Notes: generated by a model not told the origin, from the letters alone. DNA of 64,000 nucleotides from WVZH01 sp034430895 (GCA_034430895.1 DAOUDW010000046.1:102493-166492); one strand, 5' to 3'. Positions 17,644 to 27,375 are shown, counted from the stretch's first letter. A program made the numbers and translations.

Positions 17644-20604
17644 TCATGTTTCGTTTCGAAAACGCAGTGCCTTAGCAAAAACTTCAATGGGATGAAGCGC
17701 TAGTCGTCCTGTCGTGTGTTCGATTTGTTCCCGACATGATGTCCCCGCTGCACAAATTATCGTTTCCCCATCAGCACTACGGATCGCAGGCGCAAGGTAC
17801 ATCTCCGCCACTTGGATCGAGAGATCGTAGTGCTCCTTTTCATACCCAAAGCTTCCGGCCATTCCACAGCAACCGGATTCGATCTCTTCCACCGAGCAAT
17901 TGGGAATCAGCCCAAGCATTCGATGCGTCCCCTCGGTCCCGAAACTCGCTTTTTGCTGGCAGTGACCGTGAAACAACACATGCCGCGGTGTTGCATCGAA
18001 ATCGAAATCGAGATCACCATTTTCTGCAAGCTGTGCAATATACTCATCCAAAAGCATGGTTACATCGGCGACAGCCTCCGCCTCTTCCCCAGGAACCAGA
18101 TCCGGATACTCATCGACCAGCATGGCCATACAGCTCGGCTCGCAGCCTACGATGGGAATGCCGCGCGCGGCATATGGAGCGAGCAAGCGTATGTTGTGTT
18201 GCGCCAATTTCCTGGCTTCACCCAAAAAACCTTTTGATACCGCCGGCCGCCCGCAGCAGACGCGATCGGCGAGGATGATCGGCTCGCAACCCGCGGCTTC
18301 GAGTACCCGAATGGCCGCCTCCCCAATTCGCGGTGAGTTGTGTTCCATGAAGGTGTCATGGAAGAACACGACCTGCTTCAAAGTTGCCGCTGTCGGATCG
18401 TCGTATTGCGTTTTACGCCGTTGATACCAGCGGCTGAAAGATTGATGGGCATAACGAGGCAAGGAGCGTGCTTTATGTACGCCCAAGATGGTCAAAAACC
18501 ACTTTCCCGGTCCGCGCATGACGAGGTTGACGAGCGGCGCAAAAGGCTGCGCCAGTTTACTCAAGGTGGCGAAATGGGCGAACAACCGCGAGCGCAGCGG
18601 AGGCCGGTGCTTCTGAAAATACTGGTAGAGGAACTCGGCTTTGAGTTTCGCCATGTCGACTGCGGAGGGGCACTCTGAAGTGCAGGCGTGGCATGAGAGA
18701 CAAAGATCGAGGACATCGTACACTTCTTTAGAAGTCATGCCCTCCGGTCCAAGCAAACCCATCATAGCCGCTCGAAGCGCATTTGCCCGGCCGCGCGTAC
18801 TGTGGGCTTCATCTCGTGTGGCTTGGAAAGTTGGGCACATGCCGCCCTCTTCCAACTGGCGGCAGACACCGGCGCCGTTGCACATCTCCACAGCCCCCGC
18901 GAATCCACCGTCCTTCCGGAAGTGAAAAATCGTAGATTGCGGTTCGTAAGGCGTGGCGTAATCGCTTCCGTAACGCAGCATGCTTTCATCGTCCATCTTG
19001 GGGACATCGACGATTTTCCCCGGGTTCATTAAACCGTGTGGATCGAAGGTCTGTTTAAGTTCGCGAAATGCCTGGGTCAGTTCGGATCCGAAGAGCTTCT
19101 CGGAAAACTCTCCGCGCGAGAAACCCTCCCCATGCTCCCCACTTGTCGTGCCCGAGTACGAAATCACCAACTCACAGGATTTTTCTGCTATCTGCCGCAT
19201 TTGGGAAATACCTGTTTTTGTTTTTAGATCGATCATGGGTCGTAAGTGCATGCATCCGGCGCTGGCATGTGCGTAGATCGCCATCTGGCCGACACCAAGG
19301 CTGTGAGCAAAATCATCGATTTGTAGCACATAATCAGCCAGATGCTCCACAGGTACAGCAGCATCTTCGATGAAAGGGATGGGTTTGGCATCGCCACGCA
19401 TACTCATCAAGATTCCCAGACCGGCCTTACGCGTTTGCCAAACGAGATCCTGTTGCGCAGGATCGGAAATGATCACCAGCGAACCCGTATGGTTCAATTG
19501 ACTCAATTTCACTCGCAAACGTTCGACGCCCGCATCCAGCTCTACCTCGTTTTCACCGGCGTATTCGACGACCAACACCATCTGCGGATCGCCCTCGATA
19601 AAGGGGAGCATTTTGCGATATTCGCTTCGTGTTCGAGTCAGATCAATCAACATCTTATCGATCGCCTCGATGGCTGCTGGCTGTGTTTCGAGCAAGAGCG
19701 GCACAGCTTCAAGTGCAGCACGGACGTCGGAAAAATGGACCAGAGTCAATCGCTTTACTTTTGGCAGGGGCACAAGATTGAGGGTCAACTCCGTCATCAC
19801 ACCCAACGTTCCTTCAGCCCCGACGATTAACTTCGCCAGGTTGGGTCTGTTCTCATCTACCAGGTGATTCAAGTTGTACCCGGCGACGCTGCGAAACGTG
19901 CCGGGAAAACGCGCTTTGATCTCGGCTGCATATCGATCGAGAATCGCGGGGACTTCACGGTAAACGGAGCCCTCGATCCCGACTCTTCGGGAATAAATCT
20001 CCCAATTCTCTAAACTCGATTGGCCAAAGCATACTTGCTTTGCATCAGCGAGAACGACATCCATCTCAGCGATATGATCCACAGCCAAACCGTAGAGTAT
20101 GGAGTGTGCCCCTGAAGCGTTGTTCCCGAGAACACCACCCATCGTCGCCCGTTCGTCGCTGGCCGGATCGGGACCATACATCAAACCATACGACTCGAGA
20201 TACTTGTTGAGTTTTCCCAAGGTGATACCGGGTTGGATACACACCGTGCGAACTGCCGGATCGACGTGGAGAACGCCGTCCATGTGATACGAGAAATCCA
20301 GGATCAAGGCCCGTCCCACGGTCTGTCCTGCGAGGCTGCTGCCGCCTCCCCGCGGCAAAATCGGAATCCCGTGCTTCCCCGCCACCTCGACTGCAGCGAT
20401 GACTTCATCCGCATCCTGGGGCATCACCACACCGTAGGGCATTATTTGATAAATGCTGGAATCGGTGCTGTAGAGCAGACGCGTCATACGGTCGAAGGAG
20501 GCATCCTTCACGACACCTTTTAATTCCTGAATGAACTCCTGGCTTGCTTCAAAATCGTGGTCTCGAATCATGTCCTCTCTACTCATAAAGCCGGAGGCAG
20601 TCAT
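17644..20604 (-). CDS. FAD-linked oxidase fused to Fe-S/CCG oxidoreductase (D-2-hydroxyacid dehydrogenase type)
   Basis: A 986-residue fusion. An FAD-binding PCMH-type domain (about 35-215, PRGGGSSLAGQ) and an FAD-oxidase C domain (about 230-530) are followed by a ferredoxin-type region (CLSCHACTSECP, about 640) and two CCG heterodisulfide-reductase-like motifs (CCGRPAVSKG, GCCGMAGSFG). The layout is that of YdiJ/GlpC-linked D-lactate or D-2-hydroxyglutarate dehydrogenases, which pass electrons to quinone. The substrate is not decided. The first ATG lies in the loop of an 8-bp hairpin that also traps GGGAGG. Later in-frame ATGs (20586 and 20571) are alternative starts. It is divergent from the two-component genes. 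Confidence 0.9.
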   Translation of the reverse strand: MTASGFMSREDMIRDHDFEASQEFIQELKGVVKDASFDRMTRLLYSTDSSIYQIMPYGVVMPQDADEVIAAVEVAGKHGIPILPRGGGSSLAGQTVGRALILDFSYHMDGVLHVDPAVRTVCIQPGITLGKLNKYLESYGLMYGPDPASDERATMGGVLGNNASGAHSILYGLAVDHIAEMDVVLADAKQVCFGQSSLENWEIYSRRVGIEGSVYREVPAILDRYAAEIKARFPGTFRSVAGYNLNHLVDENRPNLAKLIVGAEGTLGVMTELTLNLVPLPKVKRLTLVHFSDVRAALEAVPLLLETQPAAIEAIDKMLIDLTRTRSEYRKMLPFIEGDPQMVLVVEYAGENEVELDAGVERLRVKLSQLNHTGSLVIISDPAQQDLVWQTRKAGLGILMSMRGDAKPIPFIEDAAVPVEHLADYVLQIDDFAHSLGVGQMAIYAHASAGCMHLRPMIDLKTKTGISQMRQIAEKSCELVISYSGTTSGEHGEGFSRGEFSEKLFGSELTQAFRELKQTFDPHGLMNPGKIVDVPKMDDESMLRYGSDYATPYEPQSTIFHFRKDGGFAGAVEMCNGAGVCRQLEEGGMCPTFQATRDEAHSTRGRANALRAAMMGLLGPEGMTSKEVYDVLDLCLSCHACTSECPSAVDMAKLKAEFLYQYFQKHRPPLRSRLFAHFATLSKLAQPFAPLVNLVMRGPGKWFLTILGVHKARSLPRYAHQSFSRWYQRRKTQYDDPTAATLKQVVFFHDTFMEHNSPRIGEAAIRVLEAAGCEPIILADRVCCGRPAVSKGFLGEARKLAQHNIRLLAPYAARGIPIVGCEPSCMAMLVDEYPDLVPGEEAEAVADVTMLLDEYIAQLAENGDLDFDFDATPRHVLFHGHCQQKASFGTEGTHRMLGLIPNCSVEEIESGCCGMAGSFGYEKEHYDLSIQVAEMYLAPAIRSADGETIICAAGTSCREQIEHTTGRLALHPIEVFAKALRFRNET

Positions 20605-20612
20605 CTGCCTCC
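20593..20612 (-). promoter_or_regulatory. Hairpin enclosing the start codon of the FAD oxidoreductase
   Basis: On the minus strand GGAGGCAG-ATGA-CTGCCTCC forms a perfect 8-bp stem with a four-base loop. The Shine-Dalgarno (GGGAGG) is in the 5' arm and the ATG in the loop, so folding would block initiation. It could be a translational control element, or the real start could lie further in. Confidence 0.45.
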
Positions 20613-20771
20613 CTTTTAATTTCGTATTTTGCTTTAAAATAAGATACTGCTATTCTAACCGATGTATAGCTCATGCAGGGATATACCGGTGACTCTCTCC
20701 TGGCCTGAAAACACCACATTCCTGCCACAGATACGTGTTTACAATCGATCGTAGCGAGGTGAATCTCTTCC

Positions 20772-21458
20772 ATGCCGCAAACGATTCTGGTTGTGGATGA
20801 CGAACCAGCGATTCTCGAGTTGTTAAGTTACAACCTCGAGAAAGCGCACTATCACGTACTCGTGGCGCGTGACGGAATAGAAGCGCTGCAGATCGCTCGC
20901 CAGCAAAGCCCTGATCTGATCGTCCTCGATTTGATGCTGCCCGGAATGGATGGCCTCGAAGTGTGCCGCGAAATCCGCAAGGCAGCTGATGTGCCCATCA
21001 TCATGCTTACAGCGCGCGGCGAAGAGGTGGATCGCGTCGTCGGCCTTGAATTGGGGGCCGATGATTATGTCGTCAAGCCTTTCAGCGTTCGGGAACTCAT
21101 GGCGCGCATCAAGACTGTGCTGCGTCGTGTCCAAACTCCCACACCGTTGACAGACGATACGTTAAAAGTAGGCGAATTGACTCTTCATCCCCAGCAGCAC
21201 GAAGTCTTATGGGGGCAAACCCCCATCGAACTTACCCCACTGGAGTTCGATCTGCTGGAGACGTTTTTACGCCATGCAGGCCAGGTGCTGACACGCGAAC
21301 AACTTCTCAGCCAGGTGTGGGGCTATGATTACCATGGTGATGCGCGCGTCGTGGACAGCGCCATCAAACGCCTGCGCGCCCGTTTGCGTCAAGCTGGCGC
21401 CGGCACCACACTGATCAACACCATACGAGGCGTTGGATATCGATTAGAACGAAAATGA
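20772..21458 (+). CDS. OmpR/PhoB-family response regulator
   Basis: A 228-residue DNA-binding regulator. The receiver domain (about 4-115) has phospho-acceptor Asp53 (VLDLMLPG), the Thr in MLTA and the Lys in VVKPFS. A winged-helix DNA-binding domain (about 130-226) ends in the typical GVGYRLE. It is paired with the histidine kinase 125 bp downstream and divergent from the FAD oxidoreductase. The family controls phosphate, envelope or osmotic responses. Two TGTCA-type direct repeats between it and the kinase look like a PhoB-class operator, which would suit phosphate control, but no pst or pho genes are in the window. Confidence 0.93.
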   Translation: MPQTILVVDDEPAILELLSYNLEKAHYHVLVARDGIEALQIARQQSPDLIVLDLMLPGMDGLEVCREIRKAADVPIIMLTARGEEVDRVVGLELGADDYVVKPFSVRELMARIKTVLRRVQTPTPLTDDTLKVGELTLHPQQHEVLWGQTPIELTPLEFDLLETFLRHAGQVLTREQLLSQVWGYDYHGDARVVDSAIKRLRARLRQAGAGTTLINTIRGVGYRLERK

Positions 21459-21538
21459 GTACCCATCATCCCATTCGTCCGATACGCATATGACCTCGTT
21501 CTCGACAAGGAAGCCCAGTATAAAATCATGCCAAAATC

Positions 21539-21560
21539 ATCTGACACAAATCTGACACAC
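21539..21560 (-). promoter_or_regulatory. Tandem 11-bp repeats resembling a Pho box
   Basis: ATCTGACACA occurs twice with an exact 11-bp period (21539 and 21550). Read on the minus strand this is TGTGTCAGAT twice, that is TGTCA repeated at 11 bp, the arrangement bound by PhoB-class regulators. It lies just upstream of a possible -10 (TACACT, 21569-21574) and the kinase start, so autoregulation by the adjacent response regulator is plausible. Confidence 0.45.
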
Positions 21561-21583
21561 GCCGTAGCTACACTATAGGTCCA

Positions 21584-23392
21584 ATGCTGCGATCGATTCG
21601 CTCCCGACTGATTGCTTCTTACCTGCTGGTGGTCCTCCTGGCTATGGGAATCGCCGCCGGTCTGGCCTGGGCGGCACTTGACCGCGCCTTCCTCGGTATG
21701 CTGCGCGAGAATCTGCAGGTTGAAGCCTGTCGTCTCGCAGAGGCTATCGAACTGGTGAGAACGGGTGAGCTGACCACACTTAACAACCCCACACAACAAG
21801 CCATCCCGGGCGCTTATTCCCCCAGCGCCAATGTGCAGCCCGGCTATCATGAATGCATCATCGATAACGAGGGAACGGTCATATCCCTCGGACAATCTGT
21901 CGGTGAAACAGACACGGCACAAATGCAAATCGAGCAGGGTTGCCAGAGCCCGGCGATACTCAGCCGCGCCGAGATACAGAGTGTATTGAGTGGTGAACCG
22001 GCGACAGCAGTCCGCACCTACGACTGGGCGCCGGACCAGCGCGTGCTCTACGCTGCCTGCCCTGTACGCCTGGAGAACGGGACGATCGGCGGTGTTTACT
22101 ACATCGCCAGCCCGGTGCCCCGATTAACGATGAGCCTATTCCCGACGTATTTCGGCGCGCAAGCATTGGGCAGTATTTTCATCGCCGTTATCCTTACCGG
22201 GATTGCAGGCGTGTTACTGGCACGCACGCTTACCCAACCGCTGCAACGTCTCACCCAGGCCGCTTCCAATATCACGCGAGGCGAGATCGCTGCGCCCATT
22301 CCACCCGCTTCAACCACGGAATTGAATCGTCTGGGTGAGGCATTCAACACTATGAACACCGAGCTTTCCCATGCGCTCGACGCCCTGGCGACACAAGCCC
22401 GTCAACGCGAAGTGATCCTAGACGGAATCGCAGACGCGGTCGTTGCCGCCGACGCATCCGGCGAGATCGTGCTGGCCAATCCAGCCGCTTCCGTACTGCA
22501 GGAGTCTGCACCAGAGCCTCTGCAGCAAGTTATACATAAGACGCTGGAATCCGGAGAGGTACAAGCCAGAGAAATTACCCTGCGCGACCAGGTCTTCGAA
22601 ATACTCACCGCCCCACTTCACGCTGAGGACGGTCGTATCTCCGGCGCCGTCGCTGTCGGGCACAACATCACCACCTATCGACAGCTGGTTCGTCTGCGCA
22701 CCAACTTCGTCTCCGACGTGTCCCACGAACTGCGAACCCCCCTGACCGCTATTAAAGGACTCATCGAAACGCTGCAGGACAACGCCGCTGATGATCCGGC
22801 GGTTCACGATCGTTTTTTGAACACCATCGCGTCGGAAACTGAACGCCTGATTCGACTTACCAACGATCTCCTCTTACTGACTCGAGCGGATACCGGGCGG
22901 CTCGTTCTGGATCTGTCGCCCACTGATCTGGTCGCTGCGGCCCGACGCGCGGTAACACAATTGGAAGAGAGAGCTCGAGAGAAACGCATCGAAGTCAGCA
23001 TTGAACCATCGAAACCGTCCGCGCAAGCCTCCGCCGATCCCGACCGCATTCACCAGGTTCTGGTCAATCTGCTTGATAACGCCATCAAGTTCACGCCCAC
23101 AGAAGGAGATATCCGTATCACCTTTGGTGGAGATGACACCCAAATATCCTGCACGATCCAAGACAGCGGACCCGGTATTCCCAGCGAAGAGACGCCCATG
23201 CTCTTTGAACGTTTTTACCGCGGCGACCGTGCCCGTGCCCGTAGTGAAAATGAGAGTGGGACGGGCTTGGGATTGGCGATCGTAAAAACGATCGTGGATG
23301 CCCATGACGGTCGCATTTGGGTCGATAGCGAACCCGGATCGGGTGCGGCCTTCACCTTTACACTGCCTCGCGAATTAGATCCTGCTTCGTAA
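21584..23392 (+). CDS. Sensor histidine kinase (PhoR/ResE-like)
   Basis: A 602-residue membrane kinase. It has two transmembrane segments (about 10-30 and 183-207) flanking an extracytoplasmic sensor of about 150 residues, then HAMP (about 205-260), PAS (about 265-365), HisKA with phospho-accepting His381 (SHELRTPL) and an HATPase with DNAIKF, DSGPGI and GTGLGLAI boxes. It should phosphorylate the regulator encoded just upstream. The ATG has only a weak site (TAGG) in front, and a candidate promoter ends a few bases before it, so the message may be nearly leaderless from that promoter. Confidence 0.93.
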   Translation: MLRSIRSRLIASYLLVVLLAMGIAAGLAWAALDRAFLGMLRENLQVEACRLAEAIELVRTGELTTLNNPTQQAIPGAYSPSANVQPGYHECIIDNEGTVISLGQSVGETDTAQMQIEQGCQSPAILSRAEIQSVLSGEPATAVRTYDWAPDQRVLYAACPVRLENGTIGGVYYIASPVPRLTMSLFPTYFGAQALGSIFIAVILTGIAGVLLARTLTQPLQRLTQAASNITRGEIAAPIPPASTTELNRLGEAFNTMNTELSHALDALATQARQREVILDGIADAVVAADASGEIVLANPAASVLQESAPEPLQQVIHKTLESGEVQAREITLRDQVFEILTAPLHAEDGRISGAVAVGHNITTYRQLVRLRTNFVSDVSHELRTPLTAIKGLIETLQDNAADDPAVHDRFLNTIASETERLIRLTNDLLLLTRADTGRLVLDLSPTDLVAAARRAVTQLEERAREKRIEVSIEPSKPSAQASADPDRIHQVLVNLLDNAIKFTPTEGDIRITFGGDDTQISCTIQDSGPGIPSEETPMLFERFYRGDRARARSENESGTGLGLAIVKTIVDAHDGRIWVDSEPGSGAAFTFTLPRELDPAS

Positions 23393-23533
23393 CCATCTCC
23401 TTTCGTATTGTCCTCAATCTGCCTTAGTTCTGTCTACGAACTGCCTTGTTACTTCGATAGTATAGGAGTATTCGAATCGGCCATGGAAATAAACTCAATT
23501 TGAATTTATCGATTCGTGAAAGGAGTTATGAAA

Positions 23534-24298
23534 ATGAAACCAACTTCCATCCTCCTCGTAGGCTGTGCTGCATTGGGCGCACTTCTACTGCCCACCAATG
23601 CACTACAAAGCAGTAACTCCGACAATCCCCGCACGATTACCGTCAGCGGGGAAGCGGAGGTCCGGGTCGTGCCTGATGAAGTTGAAATCACACTGGGTGT
23701 TGAAACCTGGAACGCAAAATTAGACAGCGCCAAACACGAGAACGACGCTCGTGTCGAGGCCATAATCGACACCGTGCAGGATTTTGGAGTCAAGCCACAA
23801 CATATCAAAACCGATCACCTCAGTCTCGATATGACGTACAATTCCTACAACTACAATGAAATGAGGAAAATCACCGGCTACTTCGTACGTCGCACGATCG
23901 TCGTCACCCTGCGAGATATCAGTAAATTCGACGAGTTACTCTCGGAGGTTGTCGAATCCGGAGCGAATACCATACATGGGATTCAATTCCGCACCACCGA
24001 GTTACGCAAACATCGCGACGATGCACGGGAGTTGGCCATCAACGCTGCTCGAGAAAAAGCGGTCGCACTCGCTGGTGAATTAGATCAATCCATCGGTCTG
24101 CCGTATAACATATACGAAAACCAGGTGGGTTGGTGGTCCTGGTATTCTTCCGGCTGGTGGGGTGCACGCTACGGCGGCACGATGAGCCAAAACGTTATCC
24201 AGGAATCGACCTCGGTCTCCACGCTGAGCGACAGCGGCATGGCTCCCGGCCAAATTTCCGTCACAGCTCAAGTAACCGTTGTGTTCGAATTAAATTAA
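23534..24298 (+). CDS. Secreted SIMPL-domain (DUF541) protein
   Basis: A protein of about 254 residues with an N-terminal signal peptide (ILLVGCAALGALLL, with the cut probably near NALQ) and one SIMPL/DUF541 domain (about 35-250) that begins with the family hallmark ITVSGEAEVRVVPDEVEI. Family members form ring-like periplasmic assemblies (BP26) or act in interleukin-signalling mimicry, and the role in free-living bacteria is unclear. GGAG fits the ATG at 23534 best (8-base spacing); the ATG at 23528 and a GTG at 23516 are alternatives. A Trp/Gly/Tyr-rich stretch (about 200-220) is unusual. It may follow the kinase gene in one transcript, 141 bp apart. Confidence 0.85.
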   Translation: MKPTSILLVGCAALGALLLPTNALQSSNSDNPRTITVSGEAEVRVVPDEVEITLGVETWNAKLDSAKHENDARVEAIIDTVQDFGVKPQHIKTDHLSLDMTYNSYNYNEMRKITGYFVRRTIVVTLRDISKFDELLSEVVESGANTIHGIQFRTTELRKHRDDARELAINAAREKAVALAGELDQSIGLPYNIYENQVGWWSWYSSGWWGARYGGTMSQNVIQESTSVSTLSDSGMAPGQISVTAQVTVVFELN

Positions 24299-24354
24299 TC
24301 CCTCAACCTGGAGGGAAACCGTCTCCAGCCTGCGCTCGCGAAGCGAAAGCGTTA

Positions 24355-25035
24355 TCACCCCTTCGAGGGGAAATACGGACGCAGCTTCGCAGCCAGGTTG
24401 GAGATCGGCATCGTTTGCAGCCAAAGCCGGCCCGGGCCTTTCAATGAAGCCAGGAACAAACCCTCGCCACCAAAGAGGATATTCTTGACACCCTTCACTC
24501 GCGTGATGTCGAATTCGATCGTCGGTTCGTAGGCCGCGATGTGGCCGGGATCCACTTTATATTCCTCGCCAGGAGCAAGGGTATACTGGCGGACCTCACC
24601 GGGGATTTCCAAAAACGCGACCCCCGGTCCGGTCACCTTTTGCAAGATAAATCCTTCTCCACCGAAAAGCCCAGCTCCCAAGCGTTTGCGGAAGTGCATT
24701 TCCAGTTGGACAGATCCTTCCGCGCACATGAATGCATCCTTTTGGCAGATCAAGGTCTGCCCGCTGGCAAGTTGGATATCCAGCACTTTTCCCGGCGCTT
24801 CGGGCGTGAAAACCACCAGCGCTTCACCACTTCGGCAGGTATACGTGGCCATGAAGAGCGACTCACCCGCCAGTGCGCGTCCGAGTCCTTTCATCAAGCC
24901 GCCGCGGGTGTCTGTCTTCATCTCAACGTCACCGCGCATCCAAGCCATTCCGCCGGATTCAGTAAAGACGGATTCACCCTGTCCGAGATAGATATCTACA
25001 CTCTGCATAACTTCCCCGATCACTTCGTAACGCAT
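24355..25035 (-). CDS. AIM24/TIGR00266 family protein
   Basis: A 226-residue all-beta protein with repeated Gly-rich turns (GGEGFILQKVTGPG, GGEGLFLASLKGPG), matching the AIM24 (TIGR00266) family. The biochemical function is unknown; the yeast homologue affects mitochondrial inner-membrane organisation. No signal or membrane segment is present, so it should be cytoplasmic. AGGAGGTGAAAAA precedes the ATG. It is convergent with the SIMPL gene. A 6-bp inverted repeat (CTGGAG/CTCCAG, about 24309-24329) lies between them but has no T-run. Confidence 0.85.
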   Translation of the reverse strand: MRYEVIGEVMQSVDIYLGQGESVFTESGGMAWMRGDVEMKTDTRGGLMKGLGRALAGESLFMATYTCRSGEALVVFTPEAPGKVLDIQLASGQTLICQKDAFMCAEGSVQLEMHFRKRLGAGLFGGEGFILQKVTGPGVAFLEIPGEVRQYTLAPGEEYKVDPGHIAAYEPTIEFDITRVKGVKNILFGGEGLFLASLKGPGRLWLQTMPISNLAAKLRPYFPSKG

Positions 25036-25071
25036 TTTTTCACCTCCTATGTCTTCTATGCAATAATGGTT

Positions 25072-27375
25072 TCATTCGGAAATATCAATGTATCGATCCA
25101 ACGCACGTGCACCTACAAACGGCACGAAATCGTAGGACTGTGCGGTTTCCACGATCCAGGCGATGTTCTCCGCATCAAGCGCATAGTCCACGGTTAATAC
25201 TACCAATCCCTGGTCTTGAGCGAGCAAAAGATCTGACAGGTAAACATCACTGCTACTGTGCAGCGTGCCATCCGGATAGTCATCGAACTGCCGACGACAG
25301 GCAGGCGACAAGCTCTCCCGATAAGCCTCCGTATCGATATCCGCTTCCGTGCGGGGCAATGGACAGTCACCCTGCGGTCGATTTTCGACACCGCCATCGA
25401 ACCAAACATGTTCCTGCGCGATGGCATCGACACTGCGGAGAAATTCCGGCGCTTCGACCAATTCCGCAGCATTTTGGGCCACAATCACACAAGTATCACA
25501 GCTATCTCGTACCATAGCGCTGATCGAACCCACCCAGGCGATCATTTCGAATTTCTCATCCACCCCATCTCGGCGTGCGGCTTCTATAACGAGTTCATCC
25601 TCGTATGCCGCCACCCAATCCAGATACACCCCATCGTAACCCATATCGAGAATCTGATGCAATAGTCCGTCATCCCCCAACCAAATCGCGCGCCAATCAT
25701 CTTCCCAGAATGCCACCGGGTAGTTATCCTCCCAGCCATCCGGGTCATCCCCAAGAATCCAGGCAGGATTTCCGATCTGCCAATCTTGCTCCCAATAGGT
25801 GCGATAAGCTTCCGTTTCTCCAATATCAATATAGGCCAGAACCAGCTTCGGATTCGACGACCGATGCATGCGTTCGATCGCCGCTGCCATCGGGAAATCC
25901 CTCCTGCCGACTTCGGAAGGGATGAAGTCGAGGATCACCACGTCGTAGGATGACTCGACGATCTGCTGCAGGATCTCTTCGTCGAGGCCGGTGTCGAGTA
26001 AAATAAGCCAATCCTTCACATCCGCTAAGGGGGAGGTCGCTTCTTCAGGCGAAGCGCTCACCTGCGAAGGGCGGATCGAATTACGGCCCCAATATTTTTC
26101 AAGCACGGATTGAAGTTCATTTTCGACTACGGCCGTGTTCTGCGGACCAGGTCCGAGGCGTGTGTTGAAACTGGTGATTTCTTCTGCAAACGGTCCCCAG
26201 GAGGTTTCCCAAAGCCAGATCGCATAGTTCATACCGCGCGCCTCGAAAAGCGCCAACTGATCGTCCATGAATCCGGCAGCATTGGGTGCCCAGCGGACGA
26301 CTCCGAATTCGTTGATCGCCAGCGGTACCGCGTACTGCCGTATATATCCATCCAATACCTCAAAGCGCTCTTCCAGCCACGCACGGTCGAAGCGCTCCTC
26401 TTCCCCGTCCCAATTGGTGTCGAATGTGTCTGGGTAACCTAATGCATCATCGCGCCATGATTGATGTGTATATTGAAACGGTTCATATTGATGGGCTGTA
26501 ACAACAACCCGCTCTGCATCACCAATTTCGACATACGGCATCCAATCGAGTGAACTGTAGCCCATACCACCGATGAGGATCGGTGTGAGCGGATCGGATT
26601 CCCGAATGGCCGCCGAGATACGCGCATGAAGCTGATTCCAATCGTAGAGACTTCCGGCGTAGTCCTGGTAGAACACTTCCGGATCCCATTCGTCGAGCCA
26701 TACCTCGTTGGCGTTTGGCTCGACCATCAAGTCATAGCCCACAACGATCAGGTTATCCCGATAGCGCTCCGCTGTGTACTGCCACATTGCCACCCAGGCA
26801 TTCTGTGCTTCTGCGTTCTGCCAGACAGAATCGTTGAGATACGAGGCATTGAACCAATCTCCCACATCCTCCAGCAAAAAGGTGAACTCTGCACGCCCTG
26901 GTCCCGTTCGAAAAGAGATCACGGCAAACATATCCGCCTGGGCGATCATGGTTAGCAAATCATCCAGGTTCTTCTGAATCACGGGATCGAGTTCATAGGG
27001 CGGATTCTCTGAGAAAAGCCCGGGATGCGAGATGTTAACATAGTTCGCGCCTGCGGCCGCCAGCGTATCGAAATCGTCCTGCTTGTACGGCGGGCCAACG
27101 GGTCCGCTGCCCAAAAAATACGTGCCATCCAGTTCGGGATAAACCCGGCGTTGATAGATATTCGCGCCGCGCAATTGGGTGCCCTGCGTCCAAAGCGTCC
27201 AGGGATCGAAGGAAGTGACAACGTTGCTTCCTGGTTCAATCCCTTCGGTGGGAATTATCGTTGAAATGCTTTGCGGTGTTTCCAAGCCCTGAGAACACCC
27301 GCATATTACGGTGGCCAGAACAACCACCATCAGGAATGAATATCGGTATCGATTTCGATTCTTGTTCACAATCAC
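25072..27375 (-). CDS. Lipoprotein with GH5-like and GH114-like glycosidase domains
   Basis: A protein of about 767 residues with a hydrophobic export signal and lipobox (ATVICGC). Residue numbers here count from the upstream GTG at 27390. Residues about 60-430 form a GH5/clan-A barrel. The acid/base Glu is in VEPN (E224) and the nucleophile Glu in INEFGV (E361). Residues about 450-772 resemble GH114/TM1410-type endo-alpha-1,4-polygalactosaminidase (VVILDFIPSE, LAYIDIGE, GYDGVYLDW). It is therefore a surface enzyme with two different glycosidase modules, probably acting on a galactosamine- or hexose-containing exopolysaccharide. I prefer the GTG at 27375 or 27369, since AAAGGA lies just upstream; the GTG at 27390 lacks one. 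It is divergent from the MFS gene. Confidence 0.8.
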   Translation of the reverse strand: MIVNKNRNRYRYSFLMVVVLATVICGCSQGLETPQSISTIIPTEGIEPGSNVVTSFDPWTLWTQGTQLRGANIYQRRVYPELDGTYFLGSGPVGPPYKQDDFDTLAAAGANYVNISHPGLFSENPPYELDPVIQKNLDDLLTMIAQADMFAVISFRTGPGRAEFTFLLEDVGDWFNASYLNDSVWQNAEAQNAWVAMWQYTAERYRDNLIVVGYDLMVEPNANEVWLDEWDPEVFYQDYAGSLYDWNQLHARISAAIRESDPLTPILIGGMGYSSLDWMPYVEIGDAERVVVTAHQYEPFQYTHQSWRDDALGYPDTFDTNWDGEEERFDRAWLEERFEVLDGYIRQYAVPLAINEFGVVRWAPNAAGFMDDQLALFEARGMNYAIWLWETSWGPFAEEITSFNTRLGPGPQNTAVVENELQSVLEKYWGRNSIRPSQVSASPEEATSPLADVKDWLILLDTGLDEEILQQIVESSYDVVILDFIPSEVGRRDFPMAAAIERMHRSSNPKLVLAYIDIGETEAYRTYWEQDWQIGNPAWILGDDPDGWEDNYPVAFWEDDWRAIWLGDDGLLHQILDMGYDGVYLDWVAAYEDELVIEAARRDGVDEKFEMIAWVGSISAMVRDSCDTCVIVAQNAAELVEAPEFLRSVDAIAQEHVWFDGGVENRPQGDCPLPRTEADIDTEAYRESLSPACRRQFDDYPDGTLHSSSDVYLSDLLLAQDQGLVVLTVDYALDAENIAWIVETAQSYDFVPFVGARALDRYIDISE

